The notes beneath the pieces were generated by a model. It was not told the origin of the DNA and ran no database searches. It saw nothing but the letters and a program-made list of their open reading frames with translations. Made by a program: the position numbers and the translations under genes. Source: Natranaerobius thermophilus JW/NM-WN-LF (lineage in GTDB: Bacteria; Bacillota; Natranaerobiia; Natranaerobiales; Natranaerobiaceae). From it: a stretch of 64,000 nucleotides of DNA. The stretch covers positions 1,493,001 through 1,557,000 of the forward strand of contig NC_010718.1 of the NCBI RefSeq assembly GCF_000020005.1. The letters are read 5' to 3'. Below are positions 28,292-38,215 of the stretch, in pieces; the stretch's first letter is position 1; each line of letters begins with the position of its first letter.

Positions 28292-29545
28292 ATGTTTGAA
28301 AAACACACTTTACCAAACGGATTAAGAATTGTAGCTGAACCCATGGAAAGTGTCAGATCAGTAACTGTAGGTATTTGGATCAAAAGTGGCAGTAGATTTG
28401 AAAATCTTTCCCAGCAAGGGATTTCTCACTTATTAGAACATATGTTATTCAAAGGTACTGACTCGAGAACCGCTCAAGATATTGCGGAGGAAATTGATAG
28501 TATTGGTGGGCATATAAATGCATTTACTAGTAAAGAGTATACCTGTATTTATATAAAAGTCATTGATAGTCACTTTGAAACTGCTCTTGCCATATTAGCC
28601 GATATGTTTTTTAATTCCAAATTTGACCAAGAAGATTTAGAAAAAGAAAAGCAGGTAATTTTTGAGGAATTAAAAATGTACGAAGATACACCGGATGAAT
28701 ATGTACATGACCTGTTAATCCAATCATGTTATGGAGAACATGAATTAGCTCACAATATTTTGGGTGATAGGGAATCAGTAAGTAATTTGAGTTCTGAAGC
28801 ATTAATTAATCATCATAAAAGATATTTTACCCCAGAAAAAACAGTTATTTCAGTTAGTGGTAATGTTTCTATGGATAATGTAGTCGAAACAGCCACTAAA
28901 TATTTTGGAAGCTTTGTAAATATAAACAATAATGACAATCACCCTCTTCGGGGACCTTCTTATTATACAGATAGCATTGTAAAAGGGAAAGATACAGAAC
29001 AAGTTCATTTTTGTCTAGCTTTTCCCGGTCTCAGTGTAGAAAATTCTCAATTATATCATTTAGGGCTGTTAAATAATATTTTGGGAGGTAGCATGAGTTC
29101 TAAATTTTTTCAAGAAATAAGGGAAAAGCGTGGCTTATGTTATTCAGTGTATTCTTATTACTTAAACTTTACCGACTCTGGGTTATTTGTAATTTATGCC
29201 GGTTTTAGTCAGGACAATTTTAACGAAACCTATGATTTAATATGGAGCATATTAGATGAAATTAAACAAGGATCTATCACCGATGAAGAGCTCAACAGAT
29301 CCAAAGAACAAGTTAAAGGTAATATATTAATGGGCTTAGAAAGTACAAGCAATAGAATGGCTCGATTAGGCCGTGATGAATTATTAAAAGGGGAAATTCT
29401 AACTTATGAGCAGATAATCGAAAAAATTGAAAATATAACAAAGGAAGATTTGTTGAAACTTGCTCAAGATCTATTTCAAAAGAATCAAATGTCTTCAGCA
29501 GTAATTGGGCCCATGAGTGAAGAAGAAGTTCATTCAATTGTATAA
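28292..29545 (+). CDS. M16 family zinc peptidase (MlpA/YmxG-like)
   Basis: This 417-residue protein is a pitrilysin-type (M16B) processing-peptidase-like enzyme. The inverted zinc motif HLLEH is in SQQGISHLLEHMLFKGT and the distal Glu ligand follows in the EKEKQVIFEELKMYEDTPDE region. The second half carries REKRGLCYSVYSY, the R/Y pair typical of M16 C-terminal domains. ATG 28292 follows GAGGGGG; the frame is open upstream to 28211 within the vanW gene, which I discount. The slot between pnp/ylxY and the dpa/dap genes is that of B. subtilis mlpA. Confidence 0.93.
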   Translation: MFEKHTLPNGLRIVAEPMESVRSVTVGIWIKSGSRFENLSQQGISHLLEHMLFKGTDSRTAQDIAEEIDSIGGHINAFTSKEYTCIYIKVIDSHFETALAILADMFFNSKFDQEDLEKEKQVIFEELKMYEDTPDEYVHDLLIQSCYGEHELAHNILGDRESVSNLSSEALINHHKRYFTPEKTVISVSGNVSMDNVVETATKYFGSFVNINNNDNHPLRGPSYYTDSIVKGKDTEQVHFCLAFPGLSVENSQLYHLGLLNNILGGSMSSKFFQEIREKRGLCYSVYSYYLNFTDSGLFVIYAGFSQDNFNETYDLIWSILDEIKQGSITDEELNRSKEQVKGNILMGLESTSNRMARLGRDELLKGEILTYEQIIEKIENITKEDLLKLAQDLFQKNQMSSAVIGPMSEEEVHSIV

Positions 29546-29570
29546 CTGAGATATTTTAAGATACTTTATC

Positions 29571-29609
29571 AGCAGTCGGTACAAATACCGGCTGCTTTTA
29601 TTATTTTTT
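29571..29609 (+). terminator. Terminator of the M16 peptidase gene
   Basis: AGCAGTCGGTA and TACCGGCTGCT (one G-T pair) around CAAA, then TTTATTATTTTTT. Confidence 0.85.
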
Positions 29610-29630
29610 GCGCTATTATACTTCGTTGGT

Positions 29631-29674
29631 CAAATAACAGGATGTTATTTGCTGATCATGTTCAGGGATGAACA
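29631..29674 (+). promoter_or_regulatory. Two inverted repeats upstream of the stress gene
   Basis: CAAATAAC (29631-29638) with GTTATTTG (29644-29651), and TGTTCA (29659-29664) with TGAACA (29669-29674). Both are perfect, and both lie between a terminator and the gene at 29784. They are candidate operators; no regulator can be named. Confidence 0.45.
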
Positions 29675-29696
29675 GTCTATCAACATACAACTTTAA
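29671..29696 (-). repeat. Dispersed intergenic repeat, copy d (upstream of stress gene)
   Basis: Read on the plus strand, ACAGTCTATCAACATACAAC followed by TTTAA matches copy a (8007-8028) with one substitution and one extra base. It partly overlaps the TGAACA arm of the second inverted repeat. Confidence 0.6.
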
Positions 29697-29783
29697 CACA
29701 GCCTTGTTTTTAGTATAAATATATAACAAGTGGATCATGCTAAGGAAGGCTAGTAAAAAAGAACCAAAAGGAGGAAAATAGAT

Positions 29784-30281
29784 ATGTCTAAAACAGTAGT
29801 TGGAGTTTTTACCACAACAGATAGTGCTGAATCTTGTATAAGTTCAATGCGAGAAAGAGGTTTTGGAGATAATGAAATTTCCCTAGTGGCAAAGGATGAG
29901 CGCCAAGGTGGAGGCGACCAAGATGAAAATGTAACGATGAGTTATGATGATCAAAGTGTTGGTGATGGCACTGCCACAGGAGGAGTTCTAGGCGGTTTGG
30001 CAGGCCTGTTAGCAGGTGTCGGAGCACTGGTGGTGCCCGGACTAGGTCCGATTATTGCAGCAGGCCCTATTGCTGGCGTTTTAACAGGTGCTGTCACCGG
30101 TGGTGTAGCAGGAGGTTTGATTGATTACGGTATTCCTGAACAGCGAGGAGAATTTTATGAATCTCGTGTAGAAGAAGGAGATGTGCTTGTTTTAATTAGT
30201 ACTGGCGATGAGAAAGCCGATGAAGCAGAAAGTATTATGAATGAATATGGTGCTGAAGAAGTAGAGTCACATTCCCAGTAA
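29784..30281 (+). CDS. General stress protein (YflT/17M-like) with glycine-rich hydrophobic core
   Basis: The N-terminus (SKTVVGVFTTTDSAESCISS, then LVAKDERQ) is the YflT-type alpha/beta domain of general stress proteins. The centre is a Gly/Ala-rich hydrophobic stretch (about 60-115; GGVLGGLAGLLAGVGALV) like a glycine-zipper region, and the C-terminus (GDVLVLISTGDEKADEAESI) repeats the alpha/beta pattern. It has a strong AAAGGAGG and a long upstream region with inverted repeats. It is not part of the usual mlpA-dpaA order, so it looks inserted. The true function is unknown. Confidence 0.75.
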   Translation: MSKTVVGVFTTTDSAESCISSMRERGFGDNEISLVAKDERQGGGDQDENVTMSYDDQSVGDGTATGGVLGGLAGLLAGVGALVVPGLGPIIAAGPIAGVLTGAVTGGVAGGLIDYGIPEQRGEFYESRVEEGDVLVLISTGDEKADEAESIMNEYGAEEVESHSQ

Positions 30282-30322
30282 GAATTAACAGAAGTAAGCA
30301 CAAAAAAAATTTCATTTCACAC

Positions 30323-30361
30323 AATACCCGGTTTGCCAAAACAAAGGCATACCGGGTATTT
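30323..30361 (+). terminator. Terminator of the stress gene; intron 1 target site
   Basis: AATACCCGGT (30323-30332) pairs with ACCGGGTATT (30351-30360), with a nested TGCC/GGCA helix inside. The group II intron begins within a few bases of the 3' side of this hairpin, the normal target of class C introns. Confidence 0.8.
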
Positions 30362-32462
30362 GTTTGCCCGGCATGCCTGCCGCGCCGATGGGTTGAAAGA
30401 AACCCTGTCACCTAACCAGCAGGAAGACAACCATAAGGCAAGGGCGTCACCGGTGACGGTGGAGTCTGAAGGAAGCTGAAGGGGGAATTTGGAACATAGT
30501 GAGAACAAACCGAGGATGGCCTTTTAGGTGGGTAACCTTGCAAATTATGGGAAAGCCCGAAAGCTGGATAACCTAAAAGGTTAGGACGGATGCGTTCAAA
30601 TTCAGGCAAGCAGACTTAACCGGGGAGATACCTGTATTGTCTTGTGACGACAAGTAAAGTTAAGACAAGTGGAAACATGAGTTTTAACTAAAGCAGTGCA
30701 GGAGGCAGATGAACCCGTAGTAGTGAAGAACTTTCGGCCAAAGAAAGCTGGTAACAGTCTGGAGGATAAAACCGAAAGGACACTACACCTGGTTGTAGTG
30801 GTGCATAATGACCGAAAGGGAATTATGTAGTGTGAAGGGGTGAAAGTAGACCAAAGAGTGTAGCAAGAACTCGAGTAGACACTTTAGGTAGGAAGAAAAC
30901 TGAAGCTGAAATGCTAAAGGGAACGGAAAGTCAGGTGGTGACGAGCTTACTTGCTTTACCGTCCGCCTAGTGGAAGTAGAGCGTACCCTGATAGGTAAGA
31001 TTGCCAAAGAGCTAGAGACACCGTTAAGCACGTTCAAAGAAACCACAACTAAAAGTGTAGAAAGAGGGAAGGCACACAGCGAAAGAAGGTGCAATTGATG
31101 AAGAAATGGTACAGTTTAATAGACAAGATTTATTCCAAAAAGAATCTAGAAGACGCCTACCGCAGGGTCAGAGCTAACAAAGGTAAACCCGGCATAGACC
31201 AGGTAACCGTGGAGGCTTATGGCTCCAACCTAGAAGAAAATCTGGAAACCCTTCATCATGACCTTAAAATTGGCGCATACAAACCACAACCTGTGAGGCG
31301 AGTTAAGATACCCAAACCAGATGGAAGTACTCGCCCATTAGGGATTCCAACCGTAAAAGACAGGGTAGTCCAACAAGCAACGTTAAATATACTTCAACCG
31401 ATTTTTGATCCAGACTTCCACCCGTCAAGCTACGGATACAGGCCTAATCGCTCATGTCACAAAGCAATAGCTAAATCAGAACAGTTCATTAATAAATACA
31501 ATCTAAGACATGTAGTAGATATGGACCTATCTAAATGCTTTGATAAATTAAACCATGAGTTGATTATCGAAGAAGTAGCCAAGAAAGTTAGTGATGGAAG
31601 TGTTCTCAAATTAATAAAGAAATTTTTGAAGTCCGGAGTAATGGAAGATGGAGCCATAGAAGACACAGAAATAGGGAGCCCTCAAGGTGGAGTGATTTCA
31701 CCACTACTAACCAACATTTACCTAGACAGATTTGATAAAGAAATGAAGAGTCGCAATATCCGAATAGTAAGATATGCCGATGATATTTTAATATTCGCCT
31801 ACACACCAAGACAAGCGAAAAGATATAAAGATATAGCTACTGAAATATTAGAAGACGAATTAAAACTAACAGTTAATAAAGAGAAAACTCACATAACAAA
31901 TGACCGCAAAGGTGTTCCCTACCTAGGAGTTATCATAAGGAGTCAAAACATATCCATCCAGCCTGAAAAGATACAGAAATTCAAAGAAAAAGTCAGAACT
32001 CTTACACCAAGAAATCATGGTAGAAATCTATCCGAAATCATAAAAGAGCTAAATCCAGTATTAAGAGGATGGGCAAATTACTTCCGAATAGCCAATTGTA
32101 AGAAACAATTTGAGAACTTAATGAAATGGATTAGAAGAAGACTTAGGATGAAGAAAATGCGAGAATGGAAAAGTTGGAAACAACTACACAAAACTCTTCG
32201 CAGAAAAGGCTACAAAGGGGAATTTGAGAAAATCTCCATGAATAAATGGAGAAACTCATCAAGTCCTCTCATAAGTTTAGCACTACCCAATAAGTGGTTT
32301 GACGAGATAGGTCTAATTAATATTAGTACCTATCAAGTTGGTATTTTGCATCACTTTAGAAAGTGATCGAGGTCTACTAGGAGCCGTGTACGTGGCCCGT
32401 AAGCACGGTTCTGTGAGAGGAACGAAGCCACAGCTAATTACTGTGGCTTCTACCTACTCGAT
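30359..32462 (+). mobile_element. Group II intron (class C type), copy 1
   Basis: This 2104-bp block recurs at 39322-41425 with constant offset 8963 and, wherever I compared, no difference. About 740 bases of structured RNA precede the reverse transcriptase gene. Near the 3' end is a domain V: GAGCCGTGT (from 32381), a small upper stem ACG/CGT, bulge AA, then GCACGGTTC. A domain VI hairpin GAAGCCACAG/CTGTGGCTTC follows. It lacks an endonuclease and sits right after a terminator, both features of group IIC introns. Exact ends are uncertain by about 10 bases because bases shared with the target blur them. Confidence 0.9.
31098..32366 (+). CDS. ltrA: Group II intron reverse transcriptase/maturase, copy 1
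   Basis: The 422-residue protein has reverse transcriptase motifs in order: YGYRPNRSCHKAI, VDMDLSKCFDKLNHE, GSPQGGVISPLLTNIYLDRF, the catalytic RYADDILIF, and PYLGV. A maturase (domain X) region follows with LNPVLRGWANYFRIANCKKQ. The chain ends with no HNH endonuclease, as in class C intron proteins. ATG 31098 is six bases after AAGGTG; GTG 31089 lies within that site. It binds and helps splice its own intron RNA and primes insertion at new sites. Confidence 0.95.
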   Translation: MKKWYSLIDKIYSKKNLEDAYRRVRANKGKPGIDQVTVEAYGSNLEENLETLHHDLKIGAYKPQPVRRVKIPKPDGSTRPLGIPTVKDRVVQQATLNILQPIFDPDFHPSSYGYRPNRSCHKAIAKSEQFINKYNLRHVVDMDLSKCFDKLNHELIIEEVAKKVSDGSVLKLIKKFLKSGVMEDGAIEDTEIGSPQGGVISPLLTNIYLDRFDKEMKSRNIRIVRYADDILIFAYTPRQAKRYKDIATEILEDELKLTVNKEKTHITNDRKGVPYLGVIIRSQNISIQPEKIQKFKEKVRTLTPRNHGRNLSEIIKELNPVLRGWANYFRIANCKKQFENLMKWIRRRLRMKKMREWKSWKQLHKTLRRKGYKGEFEKISMNKWRNSSSPLISLALPNKWFDEIGLINISTYQVGILHHFRK

Positions 32463-32545
32463 TTTATCACGACATAATATGTTTAGACATATCATATATT
32501 GAAAATCATCAAGATGTTTTAACGCCTGACTAGGGGGTATTTAAT

Positions 32546-33424
32546 ATGCATAGCATGGAAACGTCTAGGGTAGCTGTTATGGGCGGAGATGAGCGAGATA
32601 TTTACTTAATAAATTATCTACAAGCACAAGGTTTTGAGGTATATGCTATTGGATTTGACCGGATTGGCTATCAAATTGATGGTAAGCTATTATACTCCTT
32701 AGATACCGAAGATATTGATTTTAAAGCAATTATCTTACCTGTAGTTGGTTTAAATGACAATGGAGACATCCCTGCTTCATATACTACTAGAAAACTGAAC
32801 TTCTACCAAGAAACTGAATCTATTTATCCCCTGCCTTTGGTGCTAACGGGAAAAAGCAATTCTGAGTTAGATGATTACATTAAAAATAAGGATGGTAAGC
32901 TCATTGAAACAATCGATTTAGATGAAATTGCTATTTACAATTCTGTCCCTACGGCAGAGGGTGCGGTGTTAAGAGCCATTGAACTCTCAAAAGTTACCAT
33001 CCACGGAAGTAAAAGCTTGGTACTAGGACTTGGAAGATGTGGTATTAGCCTAGCAAGACTACTGATTAATATGGGTTCTGAGGTAACTGTGGCCGCGCGA
33101 AGAACAGCTCATTTAGCCAGGGCGGAGGAAATGACAGCTAAAGTTGGCCACATTAATAATTTACAAGACTATATATCTGAATTTCAAATAATTTTCAATA
33201 CTATTCCCGACCAAATTTTAACTAAAGAGATAATTGAACAGATCAACAATGAAGCAGTTGTGGTGGATATTGCTTCTGGCCAGGGAGGCACAGATTTTGA
33301 TGCCTGTCGTAAACATAATATAAAAGCAATTTTAGCACCGGGCCTCCCGGGTAAAATCGCCCCTAAAACAGCGGGAGAAATTTTAGGAAAAGTGTATACT
33401 CGTTTAATAACACCTTATTTGTGA
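32546..33424 (+). CDS. dpaA: Dipicolinate synthase subunit A
   Basis: DpaA (SpoVFA), with DpaB, converts a lysine-pathway intermediate to dipicolinic acid in the mother cell during sporulation. The 292-residue protein has an N-terminal Rossmann-like half (VAVMGGDERDIYLINYL) and a second NAD-type fold (VLGLGRCGISLARLLINMGS). It begins at ATG 32546 behind AGGGGG, about 80 bases after the end of intron 1. dpaB follows after 12 bases. Presence of dpaAB indicates an endospore former. Confidence 0.95.
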   Translation: MHSMETSRVAVMGGDERDIYLINYLQAQGFEVYAIGFDRIGYQIDGKLLYSLDTEDIDFKAIILPVVGLNDNGDIPASYTTRKLNFYQETESIYPLPLVLTGKSNSELDDYIKNKDGKLIETIDLDEIAIYNSVPTAEGAVLRAIELSKVTIHGSKSLVLGLGRCGISLARLLINMGSEVTVAARRTAHLARAEEMTAKVGHINNLQDYISEFQIIFNTIPDQILTKEIIEQINNEAVVVDIASGQGGTDFDACRKHNIKAILAPGLPGKIAPKTAGEILGKVYTRLITPYL

Positions 33425-33436
33425 GGGGGTGATTAA

Positions 33437-34027
33437 ATGAATTTAACTGGACTCAAAGTGGGGTTTGCTGTCACCAGTTCCCATTGCACTTTTGATGAAG
33501 CTTTTAAAGAAATTGAAAATATTGTTGAGGCGGGAGCAGAAGTTTATCCAATAATTACACCTGGAGTAGACAATATGAACACTAGATTCGGTGAAGCTAT
33601 AGAGTGGAAACAAAAGCTTGTTCAGATTACTGGCAAAAAACTAATTAATAGTATTGTTTCGGCAGAGCCTATTGGACCTCAGAGCTTTGTGGATATAATT
33701 GTTATAGCACCTTGTACTGGTAATACAATAGCCAAACTAGCAAATGGGATTACAGATACAGCAGTGACCATGGCAGCCAAAGCACAATTGAGAAATCAAA
33801 AGCCTGTTGTAATCGGTGTTTCTACAAATGATGCTTTAGGCTTAAATGCTAGAAATCTAGGAGTGCTGTTAAATGCAAAACATGTTTATTTTGTTCCCTT
33901 TTTCCAAGATGTTCCTTCAAAAAAGCCGAATTCTGTGATCAGTAAAATGGACTTAATTATCCCGACAATACAACATGCATTAGAAGGTGAACAATTGCAA
34001 CCCTTGTTATTGGCAGGAGAGGAGTAA
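33437..34027 (+). CDS. dpaB: Dipicolinate synthase subunit B
   Basis: DpaB (SpoVFB) is a flavoprotein of the HFCD fold. The 196-residue chain shows VGFAVTSSHCTFDEAFKEI, the IVIAPCTGNTIAKLANGITD flavin-binding segment and VIGVSTNDALGLNARNLGVL. It starts behind GAGGGGGTGA and is five bases from dapG, so it belongs to the same operon. Confidence 0.95.
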   Translation: MNLTGLKVGFAVTSSHCTFDEAFKEIENIVEAGAEVYPIITPGVDNMNTRFGEAIEWKQKLVQITGKKLINSIVSAEPIGPQSFVDIIVIAPCTGNTIAKLANGITDTAVTMAAKAQLRNQKPVVIGVSTNDALGLNARNLGVLLNAKHVYFVPFFQDVPSKKPNSVISKMDLIIPTIQHALEGEQLQPLLLAGEE

Positions 34028-34032
34028 TACTG

Positions 34033-35271
34033 ATGACTGAAGATAAAATTATTGTCCAAAAATTTGGGGGTTCTTCTTTAAGGACACCAGATTTAAGACA
34101 ACAAGCCGTTGAACACATTAAACAGCTAGTTCAGAATGATAAAAAGGTACTGGTAGTTGTAAGTGCCATTGGCAGAAGTCCTGACCCGTATGCAACCGAT
34201 ACTTTGATAAATTTAATTAAAGAAGAAAATCCAGATCCAGACTTACGAGAACTAGACTTGGCTGTAAGTTGCGGTGAAGTGCTATCTAGTGCTTTACTTG
34301 CCTCTAAATTACAGGCAGAGGGATATAAAGCGACAGCTTTGACAGGGCGACAAGCTGGTATTATAACAGATAAAAACTTTACAGATGGTTCAATTAGAGA
34401 AATCAAAACTTCAATTATTCAAAAACTGTTTAACCAGAACAAAATTATTGTCGTCGCTGGTTTTCAAGGTGTAACTCCCAATGGTGAAATTATCACACTG
34501 GGAAGAGGTGGAAGTGATACAACTGCAACGGCCTTTGCAGGGGAACTTGGCGCACAAAGGGTGGAAATATACAGTGATGTCGATGGCCTGATGACTGTTG
34601 ATCCCAAAATGGTTCCTGATGCCCGACCAATTAAAGTTATCACCTTTTATGAAGTTCTACAAATGGCAAGAGAAGGTGTCAAAGTGATTCATCCTAAAGC
34701 AGTTGAGTATGCCATGAAAAATTCAATACCAATTTTCATAAAAAATATTAATAAATATTATCAGGAAATAGGGACTAAAATAACGAGTTATATCTCAGAC
34801 AAAGAAGAAGAACAGTCGAATAAAATTATCACAGGCATTGCCCACCTTCCCAATATTACTCAAGTCTCATTAGAGCTTGCCGAAAATACTTCACAAAGCG
34901 TGAAAGTTGATATTTTTAACGCTTTAGCTGAACAGGGTATCAGCCTGGATATGATTACTATTTATTACAACAATATAACTTTTACAGTTAAGGGTGAAGA
35001 CACTGAAAAAACCATTAAGCTATTGAATGAACGTGGTTTCGGTCAAATTAATCATCTAAGTGGTTGTGCCAAAATTACACTATTTGGAACTGGGATGACA
35101 GGACTTCCTGGAGTAATGGCTAAAGCTCTAAGAATTTTAAATAAAGAAGAAATTGAAGTTCTACAAACAACTGATTCCAATATTACCATATCCTGTTTAA
35201 TCCAGGGCAAGGATATTCAAAAAGCTTTGTTAGTTTTGCACGAACAATTTGGTCTGTCTCTTAAAAATTAA
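34033..35271 (+). CDS. dapG: Aspartate kinase (DapG type)
   Basis: Aspartate kinase catalyses the first step of the lysine/diaminopimelate pathway. The 412-residue protein has VQKFGGSSL, the [16 protein letters not shown] nucleotide site and [12 protein letters not shown], then two C-terminal ACT domains for feedback control. Its place between dpaB and dapA matches B. subtilis dapG, the isozyme inhibited by meso-diaminopimelate, although the asd gene found there is absent here. Inhibition by DAP is inferred from synteny. Confidence 0.93.
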   Translation: MTEDKIIVQKFGGSSLRTPDLRQQAVEHIKQLVQNDKKVLVVVSAIGRSPDPYATDTLINLIKEENPDPDLRELDLAVSCGEVLSSALLASKLQAEGYKATALTGRQAGIITDKNFTDGSIREIKTSIIQKLFNQNKIIVVAGFQGVTPNGEIITLGRGGSDTTATAFAGELGAQRVEIYSDVDGLMTVDPKMVPDARPIKVITFYEVLQMAREGVKVIHPKAVEYAMKNSIPIFIKNINKYYQEIGTKITSYISDKEEEQSNKIITGIAHLPNITQVSLELAENTSQSVKVDIFNALAEQGISLDMITIYYNNITFTVKGEDTEKTIKLLNERGFGQINHLSGCAKITLFGTGMTGLPGVMAKALRILNKEEIEVLQTTDSNITISCLIQGKDIQKALLVLHEQFGLSLKN

Positions 35272-35290
35272 ACCAAAAGGGGGAGAAACA

Positions 35291-36178
35291 TTGAGAGGGT
35301 TTGGTGAGTTAATAACTGCCATGATCACACCCTTTAACAAGCAAGGTGAACTGGCAACCGAAAATTGTGTAAAATTAGCCAAAAAACTCGTGAATGAACA
35401 AAACTCAGATGCCTTAGTTTTATCTGGAACTACGGGGGAATCACCTACATTAAGTACAGAAGAAAAGTTGACTTTGTTTCAACTTATAACAGAAAAGGTA
35501 GGCGGAAACGCTAACATTATAGCAGGTACCGGAAGTTACAGTACGAAAGAAACCTTGGAGTTGACCAAAAAGGCTGAAGAAGTAGGAGTCCATGGTATAA
35601 TGCTGGTCACTCCATACTATAATAAACCTACTCAAGGAGATTTATATAAACATTTCAAGACAATAGCCCAAAAGACTTCTCTGCCGATTATGTTGTATAA
35701 TGTCCCTAAGCGTACTGGCGTAGATATGTCTCAAGATACAATCTTAAAATTAGCAGAAATAGATAATATAATTGCTTTGAAAGAAGCCAGTGGAGACTTT
35801 AATAAAATTGCCAATGTAATCAGAGAAACTAGAGGAGAGTTTGATGTTTACAGTGGTGATGATATTAGCTTAATGCCTGTTTTAAGTCTTGGAGGGACTG
35901 GTGTAGTAAGTGTTGCTTCACATCTAATAGGTAAAGAGCTAAAAGAAATAATAGATGCTTATCACGCAAATAATTCCAGAAAAGCTTTGGAATTGTTTCA
36001 AGAAATCTATCCTTTCATAACGGCATTATTAGTTAAGACAAATCCAATTCCCATAAAAGCTGCAGTCAACACTCATTTAATGCAAGTAGGAAGTGTACGT
36101 CCACCTTTATATGATCTAAGTGAAAAGGAGCTAGAACAGCTATCAGAGGTGTATAAATGGTCAGTAGGTAAATACTAA
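35291..36178 (+). CDS. dapA: 4-hydroxy-tetrahydrodipicolinate synthase
   Basis: DapA condenses pyruvate and aspartate semialdehyde, feeding both diaminopimelate and the dipicolinate made by DpaAB. The TIM-barrel shows [12 protein letters not shown], the Tyr in [13 protein letters not shown] and the Schiff-base Lys in [12 protein letters not shown] 35291 is chosen: AAGGGGGAGA precedes it and it gives a normal 295-residue protein; the open frame upstream overlaps dapG. A terminator follows. Confidence 0.96.
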
Positions 36179-36230
36179 TCTTTATTTACCTAAAAATTTA
36201 ATTATTCTTAAATCCCTTGAGATTGGTATT

Positions 36231-36257
36231 AAGAAGCCTTTATGGCTTCTTTTTCTT
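36231..36257 (+). terminator. Terminator of the dpa-dap operon
   Basis: AAGAAGCC, loop TTTAT, GGCTTCTT, then TTTCTTTCTT. Confidence 0.85.
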
Positions 36258-36259
36258 TC

Positions 36260-36288
36260 TTGCTATGAGATAACAATTAAGGTATAAT
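36260..36288 (+). promoter_or_regulatory. Promoter of the RNase J gene
   Basis: TTGCTA (36260-36265) and a perfect TATAAT (36283-36288) are 17 bases apart, just after the dapA terminator. Confidence 0.75.
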
Positions 36289-36351
36289 ATTACTTAATGG
36301 TAAGGGAACGGGTATACAGCTATACACTCAAAAAAACAGGGAGGTGTTTGA

Positions 36352-38052
36352 TTGTCAGCAAGAAAACAGAATAATAGAAATGGTAATGGCTCCAGAAATT
36401 CATTACAAGTCATTCCCTTGGGCGGGGTCGGTGAAATTGGAAAAAATATGTTTGTAATTAAGTACGGGAATGATATGATTGTCATTGACGCCGGATTAAA
36501 ATTTCCCGATGAAGATATGTTGGGAGTAGATTTCGTCATTCCTGACATGTCTTATCTGTTTGAACATAAGGACAACATTAAAGGAATTTTCTTAACCCAT
36601 GGGCATGAAGATCACATCGGGGCTTTACCGTATTTAATGAAAAAAATTGATGCACCAGTTTATGGTACTAAACTAACTTTAGGTTTGGCTGAACGTAAAT
36701 TGGGAGAACAACCTATTCAAAAGTCGATTTCTTTAAAGAAGATATTACCTGGCAAAACTATGCAATTAGGTCCATTTAAGATGGAATTTTTCTCAACTAA
36801 CCACAGTATTCCAGATTCAATTGGCATAGTTGTTCATACACCTGAAGGAACTATAGTCCATACAGGAGATTTTAAATTTGACCATACACCAGTTAGTGGT
36901 AAAGTAGCAGATTATAATAAACTTGCTGAACTGGGAAATAAGGGAGTACTATGCTTACTATCGGATAGTACCAATGCTGAAAGGCCGGGATATACTGAAA
37001 GTGATAGAACAGTGGGAGAACGACTTGATGAAATCTTTCGCCAAGCTCCCAAAAGGATTATCCTGGCAACTTTTGCCTCTAATATATACAGAATTCAGCA
37101 AGTTATTAACTCAGCCAAAAAGTATGGTAAAAAAGTCGGAGTCGTAGGTCGCAGTATGATAAATGTGATTGAAGCGGCTTCAGAGCTAGGTTATCTTGAA
37201 AATGTAGACGATGTGGTGATTGATGATATAGAAAGAGTCAATCAATTGCCTCTGGAAAAAACTGTGTTGCTAACTACGGGCAGTCAAGGAGAGCCCATGA
37301 GCGCATTAACCAGGATTGCTACTGATGACCATCGAAAAGTCGAAATTATGCCCCATGATACTGTGGTGATAGCTGCAACACCTATTCCAGGAAACGAAAA
37401 GTTAATTTCTAGAAGTATAGATAATTTGTTTAAACGAGGTGCCCATGTCATCTATCAATCTGTTTCCGGAGTCCATGTATCCGGTCATGGAAGTCAGGAA
37501 GAATTGAAAATGATGCTGAACCTTGTTAAACCTAAGTATTTAATCCCTTTCCATGGCGAGTACAGAATGCAGGTACATCATAAAAACGTAGCAGAAAAGT
37601 TAGGTATGCCATCAAAAAATGTATTTTTAGCAGAAAATGGTGAAGTAATTGAATTTAACAGAAAACGAGGCAAAGTTAATGGCAAGGTTCCTGCAGGTAA
37701 AGTTTTAGTTGATGGTTTAGGTGTAGGTGATGTAGGTAATATCGTTCTAAGAGATCGACGACTGTTAAGCCAGGATGGTATCCTGATTGTAGTGATTGGT
37801 GTAGATAAACAGAACAAAACATTAATTGCCGGCCCGGATATAGTTTCTAGAGGATTTGTATATGTCAGAGAATCAGAAGAGTTGTTAGAAGAGGCCCGTG
37901 AACATGTTGTTAAAGCTGTAAACAAGATGTCAAAAAGTAAAATGAATGAGTGGCAGGCAATTAAGAGTTCTGTCAAAGATGTTTTAGGTCAATATCTATG
38001 GGAAAAAACCCGGAGACGTCCCATGATTCTTCCAATAATTATGGAAGTTTAA
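36352..38052 (+). CDS. rnj: Ribonuclease J
   Basis: RNase J is a metallo-beta-lactamase/beta-CASP nuclease with 5' exonuclease and endonuclease activities in mRNA decay and rRNA maturation. The zinc motif is THGHEDHIGALPYL (HxHxDH), with HTGDFKFDHTP and the C-terminal GTPIPGNE-like AATPIPGNEKLIS and VSGHGSQEEL of the beta-CASP part. Length 566, typical. TTG 36352 lies behind GGAGGTG. The position between dapA and tepA is that of B. subtilis rnjB (ymfA). An N-terminal basic Asn-rich stretch of about 15 residues is unusual but short. Confidence 0.95.
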   Translation: MSARKQNNRNGNGSRNSLQVIPLGGVGEIGKNMFVIKYGNDMIVIDAGLKFPDEDMLGVDFVIPDMSYLFEHKDNIKGIFLTHGHEDHIGALPYLMKKIDAPVYGTKLTLGLAERKLGEQPIQKSISLKKILPGKTMQLGPFKMEFFSTNHSIPDSIGIVVHTPEGTIVHTGDFKFDHTPVSGKVADYNKLAELGNKGVLCLLSDSTNAERPGYTESDRTVGERLDEIFRQAPKRIILATFASNIYRIQQVINSAKKYGKKVGVVGRSMINVIEAASELGYLENVDDVVIDDIERVNQLPLEKTVLLTTGSQGEPMSALTRIATDDHRKVEIMPHDTVVIAATPIPGNEKLISRSIDNLFKRGAHVIYQSVSGVHVSGHGSQEELKMMLNLVKPKYLIPFHGEYRMQVHHKNVAEKLGMPSKNVFLAENGEVIEFNRKRGKVNGKVPAGKVLVDGLGVGDVGNIVLRDRRLLSQDGILIVVIGVDKQNKTLIAGPDIVSRGFVYVRESEELLEEAREHVVKAVNKMSKSKMNEWQAIKSSVKDVLGQYLWEKTRRRPMILPIIMEV

Positions 38053-38107
38053 TCTATTAAACCCTTACCGAATTCAAATATCTATAAGCTATAAATTTTA
38101 GTTTATT

Positions 38108-38140
38108 AACCTCCAACAAAGTTGGAGGTTTTTTTATTTT
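38108..38140 (+). terminator. Terminator of the RNase J gene
   Basis: AACCTCCAAC, loop AAA, GTTGGAGGTT, then seven Ts and TATTTT. Confidence 0.9.
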
Positions 38141-38215
38141 TTAATCAGTATATCTTAAGCAATTTAAAGAAACAATATTATTGAAACTAGCAATAATTAA
38201 AAAGAGGAGTGAGTA

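Noticed and set aside
29659-29674. TGTTCA-N4-TGAACA as a LexA (SOS) box
   Set aside because: Clostridial and Bacillus boxes have GAAC-N4-GTTC in the opposite arrangement; this one is inverted.
30783-31094. 103-codon minus-strand frame in each group II intron (also 39746-40057)
   Set aside because: It covers the structured RNA domains of the intron and is present only because the intron is duplicated; no coding signal.
37578-37976. 132-codon open frame on the minus strand inside RNase J
   Set aside because: It is antisense to a strongly conserved gene, Ser/Thr-rich and with no family resemblance.
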